Source: Cupriavidus pauculus (lineage in GTDB: Bacteria > Pseudomonadota > Gammaproteobacteria > Burkholderiales > Burkholderiaceae). Taken from it: a stretch of 64,000 nucleotides of DNA. A program made the position numbers and the translations under genes. Within the stretch, counting starts at the first letter, position 1. Each line of letters starts with the position of its first letter. Positions 16,921 through 25,568 of the stretch are shown one piece after another. Below the pieces are notes generated by a model. That model saw nothing but the letters and a program-made list of their open reading frames with translations. It had not been told where the DNA came from and made no database searches. The DNA lies in contig NZ_CP044066.1 of assembly GCF_008693385.1 (NCBI RefSeq), positions 62,001-126,000 of the forward strand. The letters are read 5' to 3'.

Positions 16921-17566
16921 GGAAACGCTTTATCGTCGTGTGTTGAAGTACAGGCACTATGCTGCGCGCAATGCTGGCAGATGGAACTGCAAGCCATTAT
17001 CGGCATTAACTCGCAAAAAATTTATGAAGGATTAGCCCTAGGGCACAGTATCAACACAACGGACGGACAATAAGGCCCTTTTTTAGAGGGATGCCAATTT
17101 AAGATCAGCGTGCTCCATGTTGGAGGTAAGTCGCTTCGGCTGTGTGCCGGCCCACGGAACTTCCTAGTCGCGCCACATGCGGCAGAGCTTGGCGTGCGGC
17201 GCGGGAGGCTCTCCAGGGGACGGCCCCCCTGAATACAGTTCGAGATGTTGCAAATTATCAGGACGCCACATGCTTCGAGGATGCAGCCTGCTTTATAGCG
17301 GGCTCCCGCCAAGCCGAAGCCGTCGAGCCTCACTTACCGTTCGGGCGTGACGCTTGTTCAACAGCGTGGGGACAAACTCGATGCGATTTCAAAGCCCGAT
17401 TCACCTCAGGCCGCGCGCTCTTACCCGGTTCTCGAATCGTCGCGCGTTTGATCGCGAGCCTAACGACTCTGCGAGTCATGGATACGTTGGTGTGCTTGGC
17501 GCTGGCCTTTAGGCACCAGCGCATAGCAGCGATCAAAAAAATCCCCGAGTCGCGAGCCGAGCGCAG
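16921..17566. other. Intergenic region
   Basis: About 650 bases between the GGDEF-EAL gene and the YihY-type gene. Open frames run through it, but none has family-like sequence or a good ribosome site. Nothing recognisable was found. Confidence 0.4.
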
Positions 17567-18535
17567 CTACTGCCGCGGGCGCCTCTCCCTCGCCTCCGTT
17601 TCGCATTCACGGGCAGGCCTGCGGGGCACCAGCACGTCGTTGTTCTTGATCGTTGGCTTGGGCAGCCCCTTGCGCGACCCGTATCGATTCGCGTAGAGCC
17701 ACGTGAACTCTGCCCCAAGCAAGAAGATCTGAGCAGAGTAGTAGACCCAAATAAGTACGACTACGAGTGAGCCTGCAGCACCGTAGCCTGATGCGACGCC
17801 AGCCTTCCCAATGTATAAGCCGATCAGGAGCTTCCCGAATTTGAACAGCGCCGAGGTGACCAGCGCGCCAAGCCAGACGTCTGGCCATCGTACGTTGGCA
17901 TGCGGAATGGTTTTGTAGATCAATGCAAAGGCGACTGTCACCAAGCTGAAGCTGAGTAACGTGTCAGCGCCGTGCGCAAGGGCTTCAATCTCGGACAGCG
18001 GCAGCCAAGCTCGCCCTAGCGCGGAGAGCGCGGCGCTGGCCACCAGCGACACAATCAGCAGAAAGCCGATACCAAGGACCATCCCGAATGAGAGCACGCG
18101 GGTACGGAAAAACTCCACGATGCCGGATGCCTTCTTGCGTTCTGGCGCGCGCCAAATGCGATCGAGCGCATCCTGCAGCTCTGCAAATACGGTTGTCGCC
18201 CCGATGAATAGTGCCGCCACGCCGATGACTGCCGTCACCCGAGTCGCACCAGGACGATTCACGGATACCAGCATCGCCTCAATGGCCGCCGCTCCCTCAG
18301 GCCCAACAAGGCCTCCGATTCGATGCACGACAGCACCACGAGCGGCTTCCGCGCCGAATGCCACCCCTGCCACCGTGATGACGATCAGTAGCAGCGGTGC
18401 GACGGAGAAAACAGTGTAGTACGCAAGCGTGGCGCCCATGCTGGGTGCGTAATCATCGAGCCAAGCGGAAACAGTATCCCTCAGCAGGAGGAAGATGCTG
18501 CGAGACGGCGAACATCGGTCAGCTTTTTTTTGCAT
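17567..18535 (-). CDS. YihY/BrkB-family inner membrane protein
   Basis: A 322-residue polytopic membrane protein of the YihY/virulence factor BrkB family (older annotation: ribonuclease BN, now considered wrong). Family features: the N-terminal DDYAPSMGATLAYYTVFSVA segment, about six hydrophobic helices, the FAELQDALDRIWRAP stretch, and GYGAAGSLVVVLIWVYYSAQ followed by FLLGAEFTWLYANRYGS near the end. The C-terminal tail is charged. The role is unclear; members are candidate transporters or envelope proteins and often sit in stress-type clusters. No strong ribosome site precedes the ATG. It has no operon partner. Confidence 0.9.
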   Translation of the reverse strand: MQKKADRCSPSRSIFLLLRDTVSAWLDDYAPSMGATLAYYTVFSVAPLLLIVITVAGVAFGAEAARGAVVHRIGGLVGPEGAAAIEAMLVSVNRPGATRVTAVIGVAALFIGATTVFAELQDALDRIWRAPERKKASGIVEFFRTRVLSFGMVLGIGFLLIVSLVASAALSALGRAWLPLSEIEALAHGADTLLSFSLVTVAFALIYKTIPHANVRWPDVWLGALVTSALFKFGKLLIGLYIGKAGVASGYGAAGSLVVVLIWVYYSAQIFLLGAEFTWLYANRYGSRKGLPKPTIKNNDVLVPRRPARECETEARERRPRQ

Positions 18536-19619
18536 TGGGTGGGATAATCAGAGCGCCACTGTAAGCGTGGTGACTCCTGACGCAATCGGCGCAATATCGA
18601 TGCCATGCCATCTTACGTACACGCCGCCGCACATGCGTTGCGTTACTCCATAGGGGAAAACACGGATGCCTTTGCCAGCTTAAACCCGATCTTACAAACT
18701 TTCATTTGTTTCAGGCGTTAAGTACAAATAGGATGCCTACCGAGGTTATTGATACCTGCGGAATGCTCCCCGTTCTGCTAGGTTATTTGAAGCGCGGTTC
18801 ATCCTGCGCTTTTTTTTTGAGTGAGGCCTGCGCATGCCGTGCCTGCTGAAGAGGTGCGCGCGGCTTGAAGCACTCGCGAGGCCACATCGGCATTGTGCGG
18901 CCGGCGATGCCCCCGCTACCGCGCAGGAGCAAGCGACGCAGCTAGAAGCGACTCTCTGAACATGGAGGCGCCGCTCGAGCACCAGTTAACAGGCGCTGGC
19001 ACCAGGTCACGAATTTCACCAAGGCAACCCTCCCCTTTCTTTCCTACGCAGTTGCGGCTTGGCCGCTAGTGACGACGGCCTTCGCGACAGAACGTCGTCT
19101 CCACGACGGTTGCATCCGCTCATCATCCCAAAGCCTTGCACACTACAAAGCCGGTGCACAACGGGGTCTGATGTGGAAGTCCACATCAAATGCACCCATC
19201 GAATTTACCCGTTGCGCGGCACCATGGTCGTTGAGGGAGCCCTCGCGCCTCGAAATACCTCACTTCGACGCAGGAGTGACTGCGGCTGGAATGCCGGGAC
19301 GCGCCTTTAGCCGACCTGCAAACAGCATCGGCATTGCCATACTCGCAAGTGTGTGCTTGTCGCCCACGCCCGGCACGAACAGTGTGGCTCTGCCCGCGTT
19401 CGCCTTACTGGCCCTGTCTCATTAGGGTATCCAGCGCCCTGCTCTGCGGATCGAAGATGAGCTTCTATGTTCGATGACGCCGGCGGCGCGCCCGTGACAA
19501 ACATGACCTCCGGTAACAATGCGCACGCCGTGACGGCCCTCGGGTTCGAAGCACCGGATATGAGCCCACGCATACTGCGCAAATCGCATGGAATCGATTT
19601 GCTACTTGGCCACTAGCCC
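18536..19619. other. Long intergenic region
   Basis: About 1.1 kb between the divergent YihY-type start and the end of the TctA gene. Short frames are present on both strands but none looks coding. It includes one hairpin with a T run (listed separately). Otherwise nothing recognisable was found. Confidence 0.4.
18790..18818 (+). terminator. Terminator-like hairpin
   Basis: AAGCGCGG, loop TTCAT, CCTGCGCTT, then a run of T: a short GC-rich stem followed by about nine T on the plus strand. It has the form of an intrinsic terminator, but no plus-strand gene lies just upstream, so what it terminates is unclear. Confidence 0.45.
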
Positions 19620-21122
19620 CTATTCCTCCTGAAATGCCACTTCTCGCTTGGCTTTGATCGACGGCATAGCCACGATGAGAACCAACAGCGCAGCGGCGAT
19701 CAGCAGGCCAAGCGACAGCGGGCGGGTCACGAACACGGTGAAGGCGCCGCGCGACAGCAGCAGCGAACGGCGGAAGTTCTCCTCCATCATCGGTCCCAGC
19801 ACGAAGCCGAGCAGCAGCGGGGCCGGTTCGCACTTCAGCTTGATGAACAGGTAGCCGATCAGGCCGAAGGCCGCGGTCTGGAACACGTCGAACGTGGTGT
19901 TCTGGACCGAGTACACGCCGATGCAGCAGAACGTCAGGATGGCCGGGAACAGGAAGCGGTACGGCACCTTCAGCAGCTTCACCCAGATACCGATCATCGG
20001 CAGGTTCAGGATGATCAGGATGAAGTTACCGATCCACATCGAGGCGATCAGGCCCCAGAACAGCGCGGGGTTGCTGGTCATGACCTGCGGACCCGGCTGG
20101 ATGTTGTGGATGGTCATTGCACCGACCATCAGCGCCATCACGGCATTCGGCGGAATGCCGAGCGTCAGCAGCGGGATGAACGAGGTCTGTGCCGCGGCGT
20201 TGTTGGCCGACTCCGGACCCGCCACGCCTTCGATCGCGCCCTTGCCGAATTCATGCGCGTACTTCGAGGTCTTCTTCTCGAGCGAGTAGGCCGCGAACGA
20301 AGCCAGTGCAGCGCCTCCCCCCGGAAGAATGCCCAATGCCGAACCGAGCAGCGTGCCACGTAGAATGGCTGGGATCATGCGCCTGAAGTCTTCCTTTGTC
20401 GGGAAAAGATTGGTCACGTGATCCGTGAAGGTCTCTCGATCCTCCTTCTGCTCGAGGTTCGCGATAATTTCCGCGAAGCCGAACACACCCATTGCCACGG
20501 ACACGAAGTTCAGGCCGTCGGTCAGTTCGGGCACGTCGAACGAGAAGCGCGCCGCGCCCGAGTTCACGTCGGTACCGACCAGGCCCAGCAGCAGACCCAG
20601 CACGATCATCGCGATGGCCTTGACGAGCGAGCCGGACGCCAGCACCACGGCACCGATCAGGCCCAGCACCATCAGCGAGAAGTATTCGGCGGGACCGAAC
20701 TTGAACGCCAGCTCCGACAGCGGTGCGGCAAACGCGGCCAGGATCAGCGTGGCCACGCAGCCGGCGAAGAACGAGCCGAGGCCCGCTGTCGCGAGTGCCA
20801 CACCCGCGCGTCCTCGCCGCGCCATCTGATACCCGTCGATCGTTGTCACCACCGACGACGATTCACCGGGCAGGTTCACCAGAATGGCCGTGGTGGAGCC
20901 GCCGTACTGCGCGCCGTAGTAGATACCGGCCAGCATGATCAGCGCGGCCACCGGGGGCAGCGTGTACGTGACGGGCAGCAGCATCGCGATGGTTGCGAGC
21001 GGGCCGAGGCCCGGCAGCACGCCGATCAGCGTGCCCAGGATACAGCCGAGGAACGCGTACGCGAGGTTCTGGAAGGAGAGGGCGGTCGAGAAGCCCAGGC
21101 CGAGGTTGGATAGAAGTTCCAT
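19620..21122 (-). CDS. tctA: TctA-family tripartite tricarboxylate transporter permease (orphan)
   Basis: A 500-residue large membrane subunit of a tripartite tricarboxylate (TTT) transporter, which imports carboxylates such as citrate using a periplasmic binding protein (TctC) and a small membrane subunit (TctB). Family motifs: LGTLIGVLPGLGPLATIAML, GGSTTAILVNLPGESSSVVT, GILPGGGAALASFAAYSLEK and GPESANNAAAQTSFIPLLTL. About 10-12 hydrophobic helices. The ATG at 21122 (MELLSNLGLGF) was chosen over an upstream start because this is the usual TctA N-terminus. No TctB or TctC gene is adjacent, so the permease needs partners elsewhere or is a leftover of a broken cluster. The substrate is unknown. 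Confidence 0.9.
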   Translation of the reverse strand: MELLSNLGLGFSTALSFQNLAYAFLGCILGTLIGVLPGLGPLATIAMLLPVTYTLPPVAALIMLAGIYYGAQYGGSTTAILVNLPGESSSVVTTIDGYQMARRGRAGVALATAGLGSFFAGCVATLILAAFAAPLSELAFKFGPAEYFSLMVLGLIGAVVLASGSLVKAIAMIVLGLLLGLVGTDVNSGAARFSFDVPELTDGLNFVSVAMGVFGFAEIIANLEQKEDRETFTDHVTNLFPTKEDFRRMIPAILRGTLLGSALGILPGGGAALASFAAYSLEKKTSKYAHEFGKGAIEGVAGPESANNAAAQTSFIPLLTLGIPPNAVMALMVGAMTIHNIQPGPQVMTSNPALFWGLIASMWIGNFILIILNLPMIGIWVKLLKVPYRFLFPAILTFCCIGVYSVQNTTFDVFQTAAFGLIGYLFIKLKCEPAPLLLGFVLGPMMEENFRRSLLLSRGAFTVFVTRPLSLGLLIAAALLVLIVAMPSIKAKREVAFQEE

Positions 21123-21999
21123 GAGGCTGGCACCTAAACTGATTAGACAAGTCGACCGAAGGGGCATCGGCGATTGATGCCGTACACGCGACCCATGCTG
21201 ATTAGCCGGACGCGTTCATGACCGAACATCGGGTAAACGAACACAAGAACCAAGTCCGACAGGGCCAAACGAAAAGCTCCACCCAGCAGTCCGCACTGCG
21301 CCGCGGAGTCGGGCACACACAGCGGGATCCTCGGGCCCGAGCAGGACAGATGAGTGTCTTCTGCGTTCGAAGATAGCGCGTCTTTTAGGACCTGCTCGCT
21401 CGGCAGGGTGCGCACGACCCCGAGCGCTGATGGAAAGCATTCCTCCCCGCTATCCGGGGCAGTCTCAACGAAGCGTGGGCGACAAAGGAAGCGTCAATCC
21501 GACGAGAATGAACAACAGACCGGAAACAAGATCCTTTTGGTCACGTGTGCGGTGCATAACTCACCGTCCCCCCTGATTTCATGCTTCGGGCCGCTCGGTG
21601 GTTCTCGAGTTCATCTTCTGCTTGCGACTGCACTGGGTGAGTGAAAACTAGGGGTCGAAACTTTCAATCTCCTTTCAGTTGTATGGTGTTGCGGGTATTC
21701 ACCTGTGAGGAGCGACACCGGCTTTCACTATCGAAGTCAGGCGAGGTCTTCCGCGGGTGCGGAAGGGCTCTGCCGACAAGTGGCGGCGAGGGTTGATGTA
21801 TGTAATTGCTGCCGAATGATGCAGTTCTGCTGAACGCGATCAACATGCGCGATGCAGTTTGACTGGCCCCGCCGCCCTCGCGACATGCTTGCGTAACGAT
21901 CAAGGCCGTGTGGCTCGGTTTGTGCATGCAGCCTCCAAGCAGGCGTGCAACACGCAGCGTCGGTGCTCGCGCCGTGGCAGACCTACTGGAGGTACAGTG
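21123..21999. other. Intergenic region upstream of TctA
   Basis: About 880 bases between the TctA start (minus strand) and a small plus-strand gene. No TctB or TctC remnant was recognised. Short frames exist without ribosome sites or family features. Confidence 0.4.
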
Positions 22000-22161
22000 A
22001 TGACTCAGACCCCAAAGCCCCGCGAAGAGAAGAACATTCCCGAGTTGCCGCCAGCCGAGAGGCGTCCCGATAAAGATCAGCAAGACGCGCCGATGTATGA
22101 CGAGGGGCTAGGTACGCCTCCGCGTCAGCCTGGGCAAATCGACATCAAGCAAACACGGTAG
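22000..22161 (+). CDS. Small hydrophilic hypothetical protein
   Basis: A 53-residue, Pro/Glu/Lys-rich, probably disordered protein starting MTQTPKPREEKNIPELPPAE. The ATG at 22000 follows CTGGAGGTACAGTG, a very good ribosome site, which decides the start over a longer frame from 21859. Function unknown. It stands with several other small stress-type genes. Confidence 0.6.
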   Translation: MTQTPKPREEKNIPELPPAERRPDKDQQDAPMYDEGLGTPPRQPGQIDIKQTR

Positions 22162-22262
22162 GATAAGCGTCGCAGATTGATCGTGTAGCGATCCGCAAGT
22201 CGAGCGACGGGTAGGCCCGAGGCAGTTTGTCGATATGCCAATCGATGTGATCGCGACCCAGC

Positions 22263-22481
22263 TTAGTCTTTCTGGTTGCGCAGGTCATGCTCAAAGGATT
22301 TGCGGGTCTGGATATGGCCATCCAGACCATGCACGAGAAGCTCGACATGTTCGCGCTGCGCTCGCTCTGTCCCGGCGCGAATGGCTTCATGCTGCGTGGC
22401 AAAGAGGGTGCGCACACCTCCCCCCTCGACTTGCACAGCCCACGAATCCCCGGCGGGTGTGATATGGACATTCGCATTCAT
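22263..22481 (-). CDS. DUF2188 family protein
   Basis: A 72-residue protein matching the DUF2188 pattern: N-terminal strand NVHITPAGDSWAVQVEGGG, then QHEAIRAGTERAQREHVELL and VHGLDGHIQTRKSFEHD. The ATG at 22481 is preceded by AGGAGG. Members are small soluble proteins of unknown function, common in stress-type accessory clusters. It is probably a single-gene unit. Confidence 0.85.
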   Translation of the reverse strand: MNANVHITPAGDSWAVQVEGGGVRTLFATQHEAIRAGTERAQREHVELLVHGLDGHIQTRKSFEHDLRNQKD

Positions 22482-22557
22482 GTTCGACCTCCTACCTTTG
22501 GGCTAGGGTGTGAAGCGTCAGCCAGTCCTTGGTGCACAGGCGCTGCCCATGAGGTGC

Positions 22558-23076
22558 CTATACCCAGCGAAAGTTCGGCATAAGGTCCTTATGTTCGTCA
22601 ATGCTTACACCGCCGAGCTCGTGGACGATTCGTTTCGTGACTTCCTTGGATGCGGAGTCGCAGCTGGTAACCATCAGAATTTCCTTCGGCGCTACGTCTG
22701 TTTGCTTCCGGGACAGGCTGAAGCGAGGAATCTGTCCACCAAGCAAACCACCAATCCACCAGAAGATCATGGCACCGAAGGTACTTGCGCCCAAGTAAGC
22801 CATGAAGTTGTTTGCCGAATCGGCCGAGGCTCCGAATCGATAGACTGTCACCGCGCCGATGACTGAGCCGATAAGAATCCCGGAAACCGCAAGTTCCTCT
22901 CGATAGGAGGTGTGGGCCTTGTCGACTGTGGGAAGTTCTTCCACCGGCTGGTCTCCGTTTTGCGAGAACCATGGGCCGCCGATCAAGTTGGAACTGCCGG
23001 CAATGCCGCGGAGCGCAGTTCGCGCCAGCCGCGCCATGGCGAGATCCTTGATACGAAAATAGAGTAGCGTGCGCAT
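22558..23076 (-). CDS. Hypothetical inner-membrane protein with glycine-rich helices
   Basis: A 172-residue protein. The ATG at 23076 (MRTLLYFRIKDLAMARLART) was preferred to a longer frame. Residues about 65-85 (LAVSGILIGSVIGAVTVYRF) and about 92-115 (AYLGASTFGAMIFWWIGGLL) are two glycine-rich hydrophobic helices forming a hairpin. The C-terminal 40 residues (ILMVTSCDSASKEVTKRIVH) look like a small alpha/beta domain. No family name can be given with certainty; general-stress membrane proteins with a glycine-zipper hairpin look similar. It lies between DUF2188 and the divergent phasin gene. Confidence 0.65.
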   Translation of the reverse strand: MRTLLYFRIKDLAMARLARTALRGIAGSSNLIGGPWFSQNGDQPVEELPTVDKAHTSYREELAVSGILIGSVIGAVTVYRFGASADSANNFMAYLGASTFGAMIFWWIGGLLGGQIPRFSLSRKQTDVAPKEILMVTSCDSASKEVTKRIVHELGGVSIDEHKDLMPNFRWV

Positions 23077-23327
23077 GATGTGCCCCAGTTTAGAAACGTG
23101 GCTTCCATCGAGATTGCCGTGGAAGGGGTGCGATAGAAGATTCGCGACTCGCAACCTATCAACACGTTATAGGTAATACGCTCACCGGTCTGTCCGGTGT
23201 CGTACGGCTCCGAAAAAAGCCCTAGTCATTGTCCGTCACCGTACCGAATTTTCGTTGCCTCCATGACATCATCATTCGCAATCGAGGAATCATTTTTTTT
23301 GCTTGTTTATTCAGAATGAGGTGCCCC

Positions 23328-23762
23328 ATGGCTACGTCACCCAAACCACCGACCGATTTCACTACCATACTCGAACAGTACAAGCTGCCCGGTGTGGACA
23401 TGGCGTCTATCATCGACGCGCGCAGAAAGGATATCGAGGCTATCACCCAGGCAAACAGGGTCGCTTATGAAGGGATGCAGATGCTGGTCCAGAAACAGCT
23501 GGATATCTTCAATAAGACGATCCAGCAGATCCAGGCCGAGATTCCGAATGCTGTAGCGGGCACTGAGGGTTTCCGGACAGTGACGCAGCAAAGTGAACTG
23601 GTGCAGCAGCGCCTCCATACCGCGTTCAAGAACATGAGAGAGATGGCGGAAATGGCTCAAAAATCGCAATCCGAAGCGCTGGCGGTCATGACACGGCGCG
23701 CGGACCAGAACATCGACGCCGCGAAAGGGCTTATGAGAGGGACCGGCAAACTTGGCAGATGA
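23328..23762 (+). CDS. Phasin family protein
   Basis: A 144-residue phasin, a protein that coats polyhydroxyalkanoate (PHB) granules. It starts MATSPKPPTDFTTILEQYKL at 23328 after a GAGG ribosome site. The body is helical and Gln/Met-rich: VAYEGMQMLVQKQLDIFNKT, then NMREMAEMAQKSQSEALAVM and a basic end. The length is shorter than the roughly 180 residues of the main PhaP phasins. A PHB depolymerase lies about 2 kb downstream on the same strand, supporting a storage-polymer role. A DUF1488 gene follows after 79 bases. Confidence 0.85.
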   Translation: MATSPKPPTDFTTILEQYKLPGVDMASIIDARRKDIEAITQANRVAYEGMQMLVQKQLDIFNKTIQQIQAEIPNAVAGTEGFRTVTQQSELVQQRLHTAFKNMREMAEMAQKSQSEALAVMTRRADQNIDAAKGLMRGTGKLGR

Positions 23763-23841
23763 GCCGCCGCCTCGCTTGGCGGCTGGTACGCGGACATCAC
23801 GGCAACGGTGATGTGGCTTGGCAGAGCTGTGAGGAGACTAT

Positions 23842-24093
23842 ATGGCTTTGAACTTTCCGAACCCCAGTAGAAGCTACGATGCTTCGCGCAACTGTGTTCG
23901 CTTTTGGGGTTATGACGAGTCGCGCGAAGTATCGTTCCAGGTCTCCGGTGTGTTCCTGGCGCACTTGGCAAAGGATCTCTCGCTTGATGAAGAACGACAG
24001 TTGGCTTTGTTTGACCGATACCGCGAGCAGATTTACGGGATGGCGCATGAGATCTACACCGATGACCCACGCAACACCTACGTCATCGGATAA
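23842..24093 (+). CDS. DUF1488 family protein
   Basis: An 83-residue protein starting MALNFPNPSRSYDASRNCVR and continuing FWGYDESREVSFQVSG, the typical N-terminus of DUF1488 proteins. GAGGAG precedes the ATG. Function unknown. It lies just after the phasin and could be cotranscribed with it, and is convergent with the Crp/Fnr gene. Confidence 0.8.
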   Translation: MALNFPNPSRSYDASRNCVRFWGYDESREVSFQVSGVFLAHLAKDLSLDEERQLALFDRYREQIYGMAHEIYTDDPRNTYVIG

Positions 24094-24129
24094 GGCGTAT
24101 AAAATGGCGCGAGATGTGTTTTCGGTTTT

Positions 24130-24834
24130 TTAGCTGCCGGGGAGCAGTCGTTCGAATTCCCGCTTCACCACGGCATAGCATTCGCAGACGCGCTCTTCCA
24201 ACCCCGCACGGTCAAGAATGGCGATGTGACCATGACTGTAGCGGATCAAGCCTGCAGCCTGTAGCTTCAGCGCAGCCTCAGTCACTCCCGATCGTCGCAC
24301 GCCAAGCATGTTTGCGATGAGTTCCTGAGTCATCGTCAGATCGTTTGTCGGCAACCGGTCCAGACTCAAAAGCAGCCATCGGCAGAGTTGCTGGTCGATG
24401 GAATGATGGCGATTGCAAACTGCTGTCTGTGCCATCTGCGTGATGAGTGCCTGGGTGTACCGCAACAAGAGTTGCTGCATCGGCCCCCCGCGCTGGAACT
24501 CCTGCCTCAATATCATGGCGCCCATGCGGTATGCATGCCCCGCGCTCTGCACGACTGCACGGCTTGGCGTCGTTTCCCCGCCCATGAAGATGGCAATACC
24601 AACGATTCCTTCGTTGCCGACAATTGCGATCTCCGCCGACGCTCCATCCTCCATTACGTACAACAGCGAAATGATCGAGTCGACCGGGAAGTAGACCGAT
24701 CGTAGCTGGTCCCCCGATTCGTACACAACGTGACCCAATGGGAGTTCCACCAACTCCACATGTGGGTAAAGACGCGCCTTATCAGCTGCCGGGAGCATGG
24801 CAAGTAAGCGATTGGACATCGGGGTGATCGCCAT
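24130..24834 (-). CDS. Crp/Fnr-family transcriptional regulator
   Basis: A 234-residue regulator. The cyclic-nucleotide-binding-like domain covers about 10-125 (VVYESGDQLRSVYFPVDSII, IAIVGNEGIVGIAIFMGG) and the C-terminal winged helix about 150-220 (TQELIANMLGVRRSGVTEAA with the recognition helix). There is no Fnr-type cysteine cluster. The ATG at 24834 (MAITPMSNRLL) was chosen because the domain starts there; a longer frame to 24948 exists. It is divergent from the RHH-PHB depolymerase unit and could regulate it (inference). Confidence 0.88.
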   Translation of the reverse strand: MAITPMSNRLLAMLPAADKARLYPHVELVELPLGHVVYESGDQLRSVYFPVDSIISLLYVMEDGASAEIAIVGNEGIVGIAIFMGGETTPSRAVVQSAGHAYRMGAMILRQEFQRGGPMQQLLLRYTQALITQMAQTAVCNRHHSIDQQLCRWLLLSLDRLPTNDLTMTQELIANMLGVRRSGVTEAALKLQAAGLIRYSHGHIAILDRAGLEERVCECYAVVKREFERLLPGS

Positions 24835-24968
24835 AGCTGTCTCTTCTTGGGAGTACCGAGATTGGTCGGGACAGCCCTTCTGAGGACAAAAATTCTCGAT
24901 ACTTCCAATCCAACTATAGGCAGTCGCCGACTTGAGACAAGTGCCCACAAAGCTTCCCTAACCTGCCC

Positions 24969-24997
24969 TTGACTTGCCGTATCACAACCCCTATAAC
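24969..24997 (+). promoter_or_regulatory. Sigma70-like promoter of the RHH-PHB depolymerase unit
   Basis: TTGACT (24969-24974), a 17-base spacer, then TATAAC (24992-24997): a near-consensus sigma70-type promoter pointing to the gene starting at 25094, with a leader of roughly 90 bases. It lies in the divergent interval with the Crp/Fnr gene. Confidence 0.65.
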
Positions 24998-25006
24998 ATC
25001 CATATG

Positions 25007-25047
25007 GACGGTATGAGGATGGCTGTGGGATGGCATCTGACGGTATG
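25007..25047 (+). promoter_or_regulatory. Direct repeat, candidate operator
   Basis: GACGGTATG occurs at 25007-25015 and again at 25039-25047, start to start 32 bases, about three helical turns, so both face the same side of the DNA. They lie just downstream of the promoter at 24969-24997 and before the ribbon-helix-helix gene. They could be its own operator; the link is inference. Confidence 0.45.
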
Positions 25048-25093
25048 TGAATAAAAATCCTCCCTTCGAGATTCGACAGCGGCACAGAGAAAA

Positions 25094-25519
25094 ATGACTA
25101 ATAAAGCATACGCGTTAGTGGATAAGCCTAAGGGTGGCGACACCGAGAAGATCACTATCAACCTAGGACCGGTGGACTTGGGGCAAATCGATTTGCTGGT
25201 GGCCGAAGGCTTCTACTCCAACAGAACCGACCTCATCCGTACGGCCATCCGAAATCAGTTGGCCGTCCACGCGCAGGCCATCCAGGAAACGGTGATACGG
25301 CGTCAGCTGGTACTGGGGCTGCATCATTTCTCGAAGCGAGATCTGGAGGCGATCCTGGAAGCCAAACAGAAGCTCGCTATCCAGGTACTTGGCTTGGCCA
25401 GCATTGCATCGGACGTGAGTCCTGACCTGGCGACTGCAACTGTCGCCTCTGTCGAAGTCTTGGGCGTCTTTCACGCATCACCGGCGGTAAAAGCGGCGTT
25501 GGCGGGACGCATACGGTAG
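25094..25519 (+). CDS. Ribbon-helix-helix (CopG-like) regulator
   Basis: A 141-residue protein. Residues about 17-57 form a ribbon-helix-helix fold: a strand EKITINLGPVDLGQIDLLVA, then FYSNRTDLIRTAIRNQL, which matches the usual F-S-N-R-x-(D/E)-L-I-R pattern. The C-terminal part (ETVIRRQLVLGLHHFSKRDL onward) is extra and helical or strand-forming; unknown role, perhaps ligand sensing or oligomerisation. It lies 49 bases before the PHB depolymerase gene and is likely cotranscribed with it from the promoter at 24969. Probably an autoregulator of that unit. Confidence 0.75.
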   Translation: MTNKAYALVDKPKGGDTEKITINLGPVDLGQIDLLVAEGFYSNRTDLIRTAIRNQLAVHAQAIQETVIRRQLVLGLHHFSKRDLEAILEAKQKLAIQVLGLASIASDVSPDLATATVASVEVLGVFHASPAVKAALAGRIR

Positions 25520-25568
25520 TTCGCGGTAATTACGCCGCACCTGGTTCGCCAGATTGGAGAGCATCACA

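Noticed and set aside
17142-17696. Open plus-strand frame of 184 residues
   Set aside because: No family features or ribosome site; the second half is antisense to the YihY-type gene.
20418-21113. Long plus-strand frame of 231 residues
   Set aside because: It is antisense to TctA, with repeats of charged residues typical of a GC-rich shadow frame.
25007-25047. CRISPR-like repeats
   Set aside because: Only two 9-base copies; no array and no Cas genes in the window.
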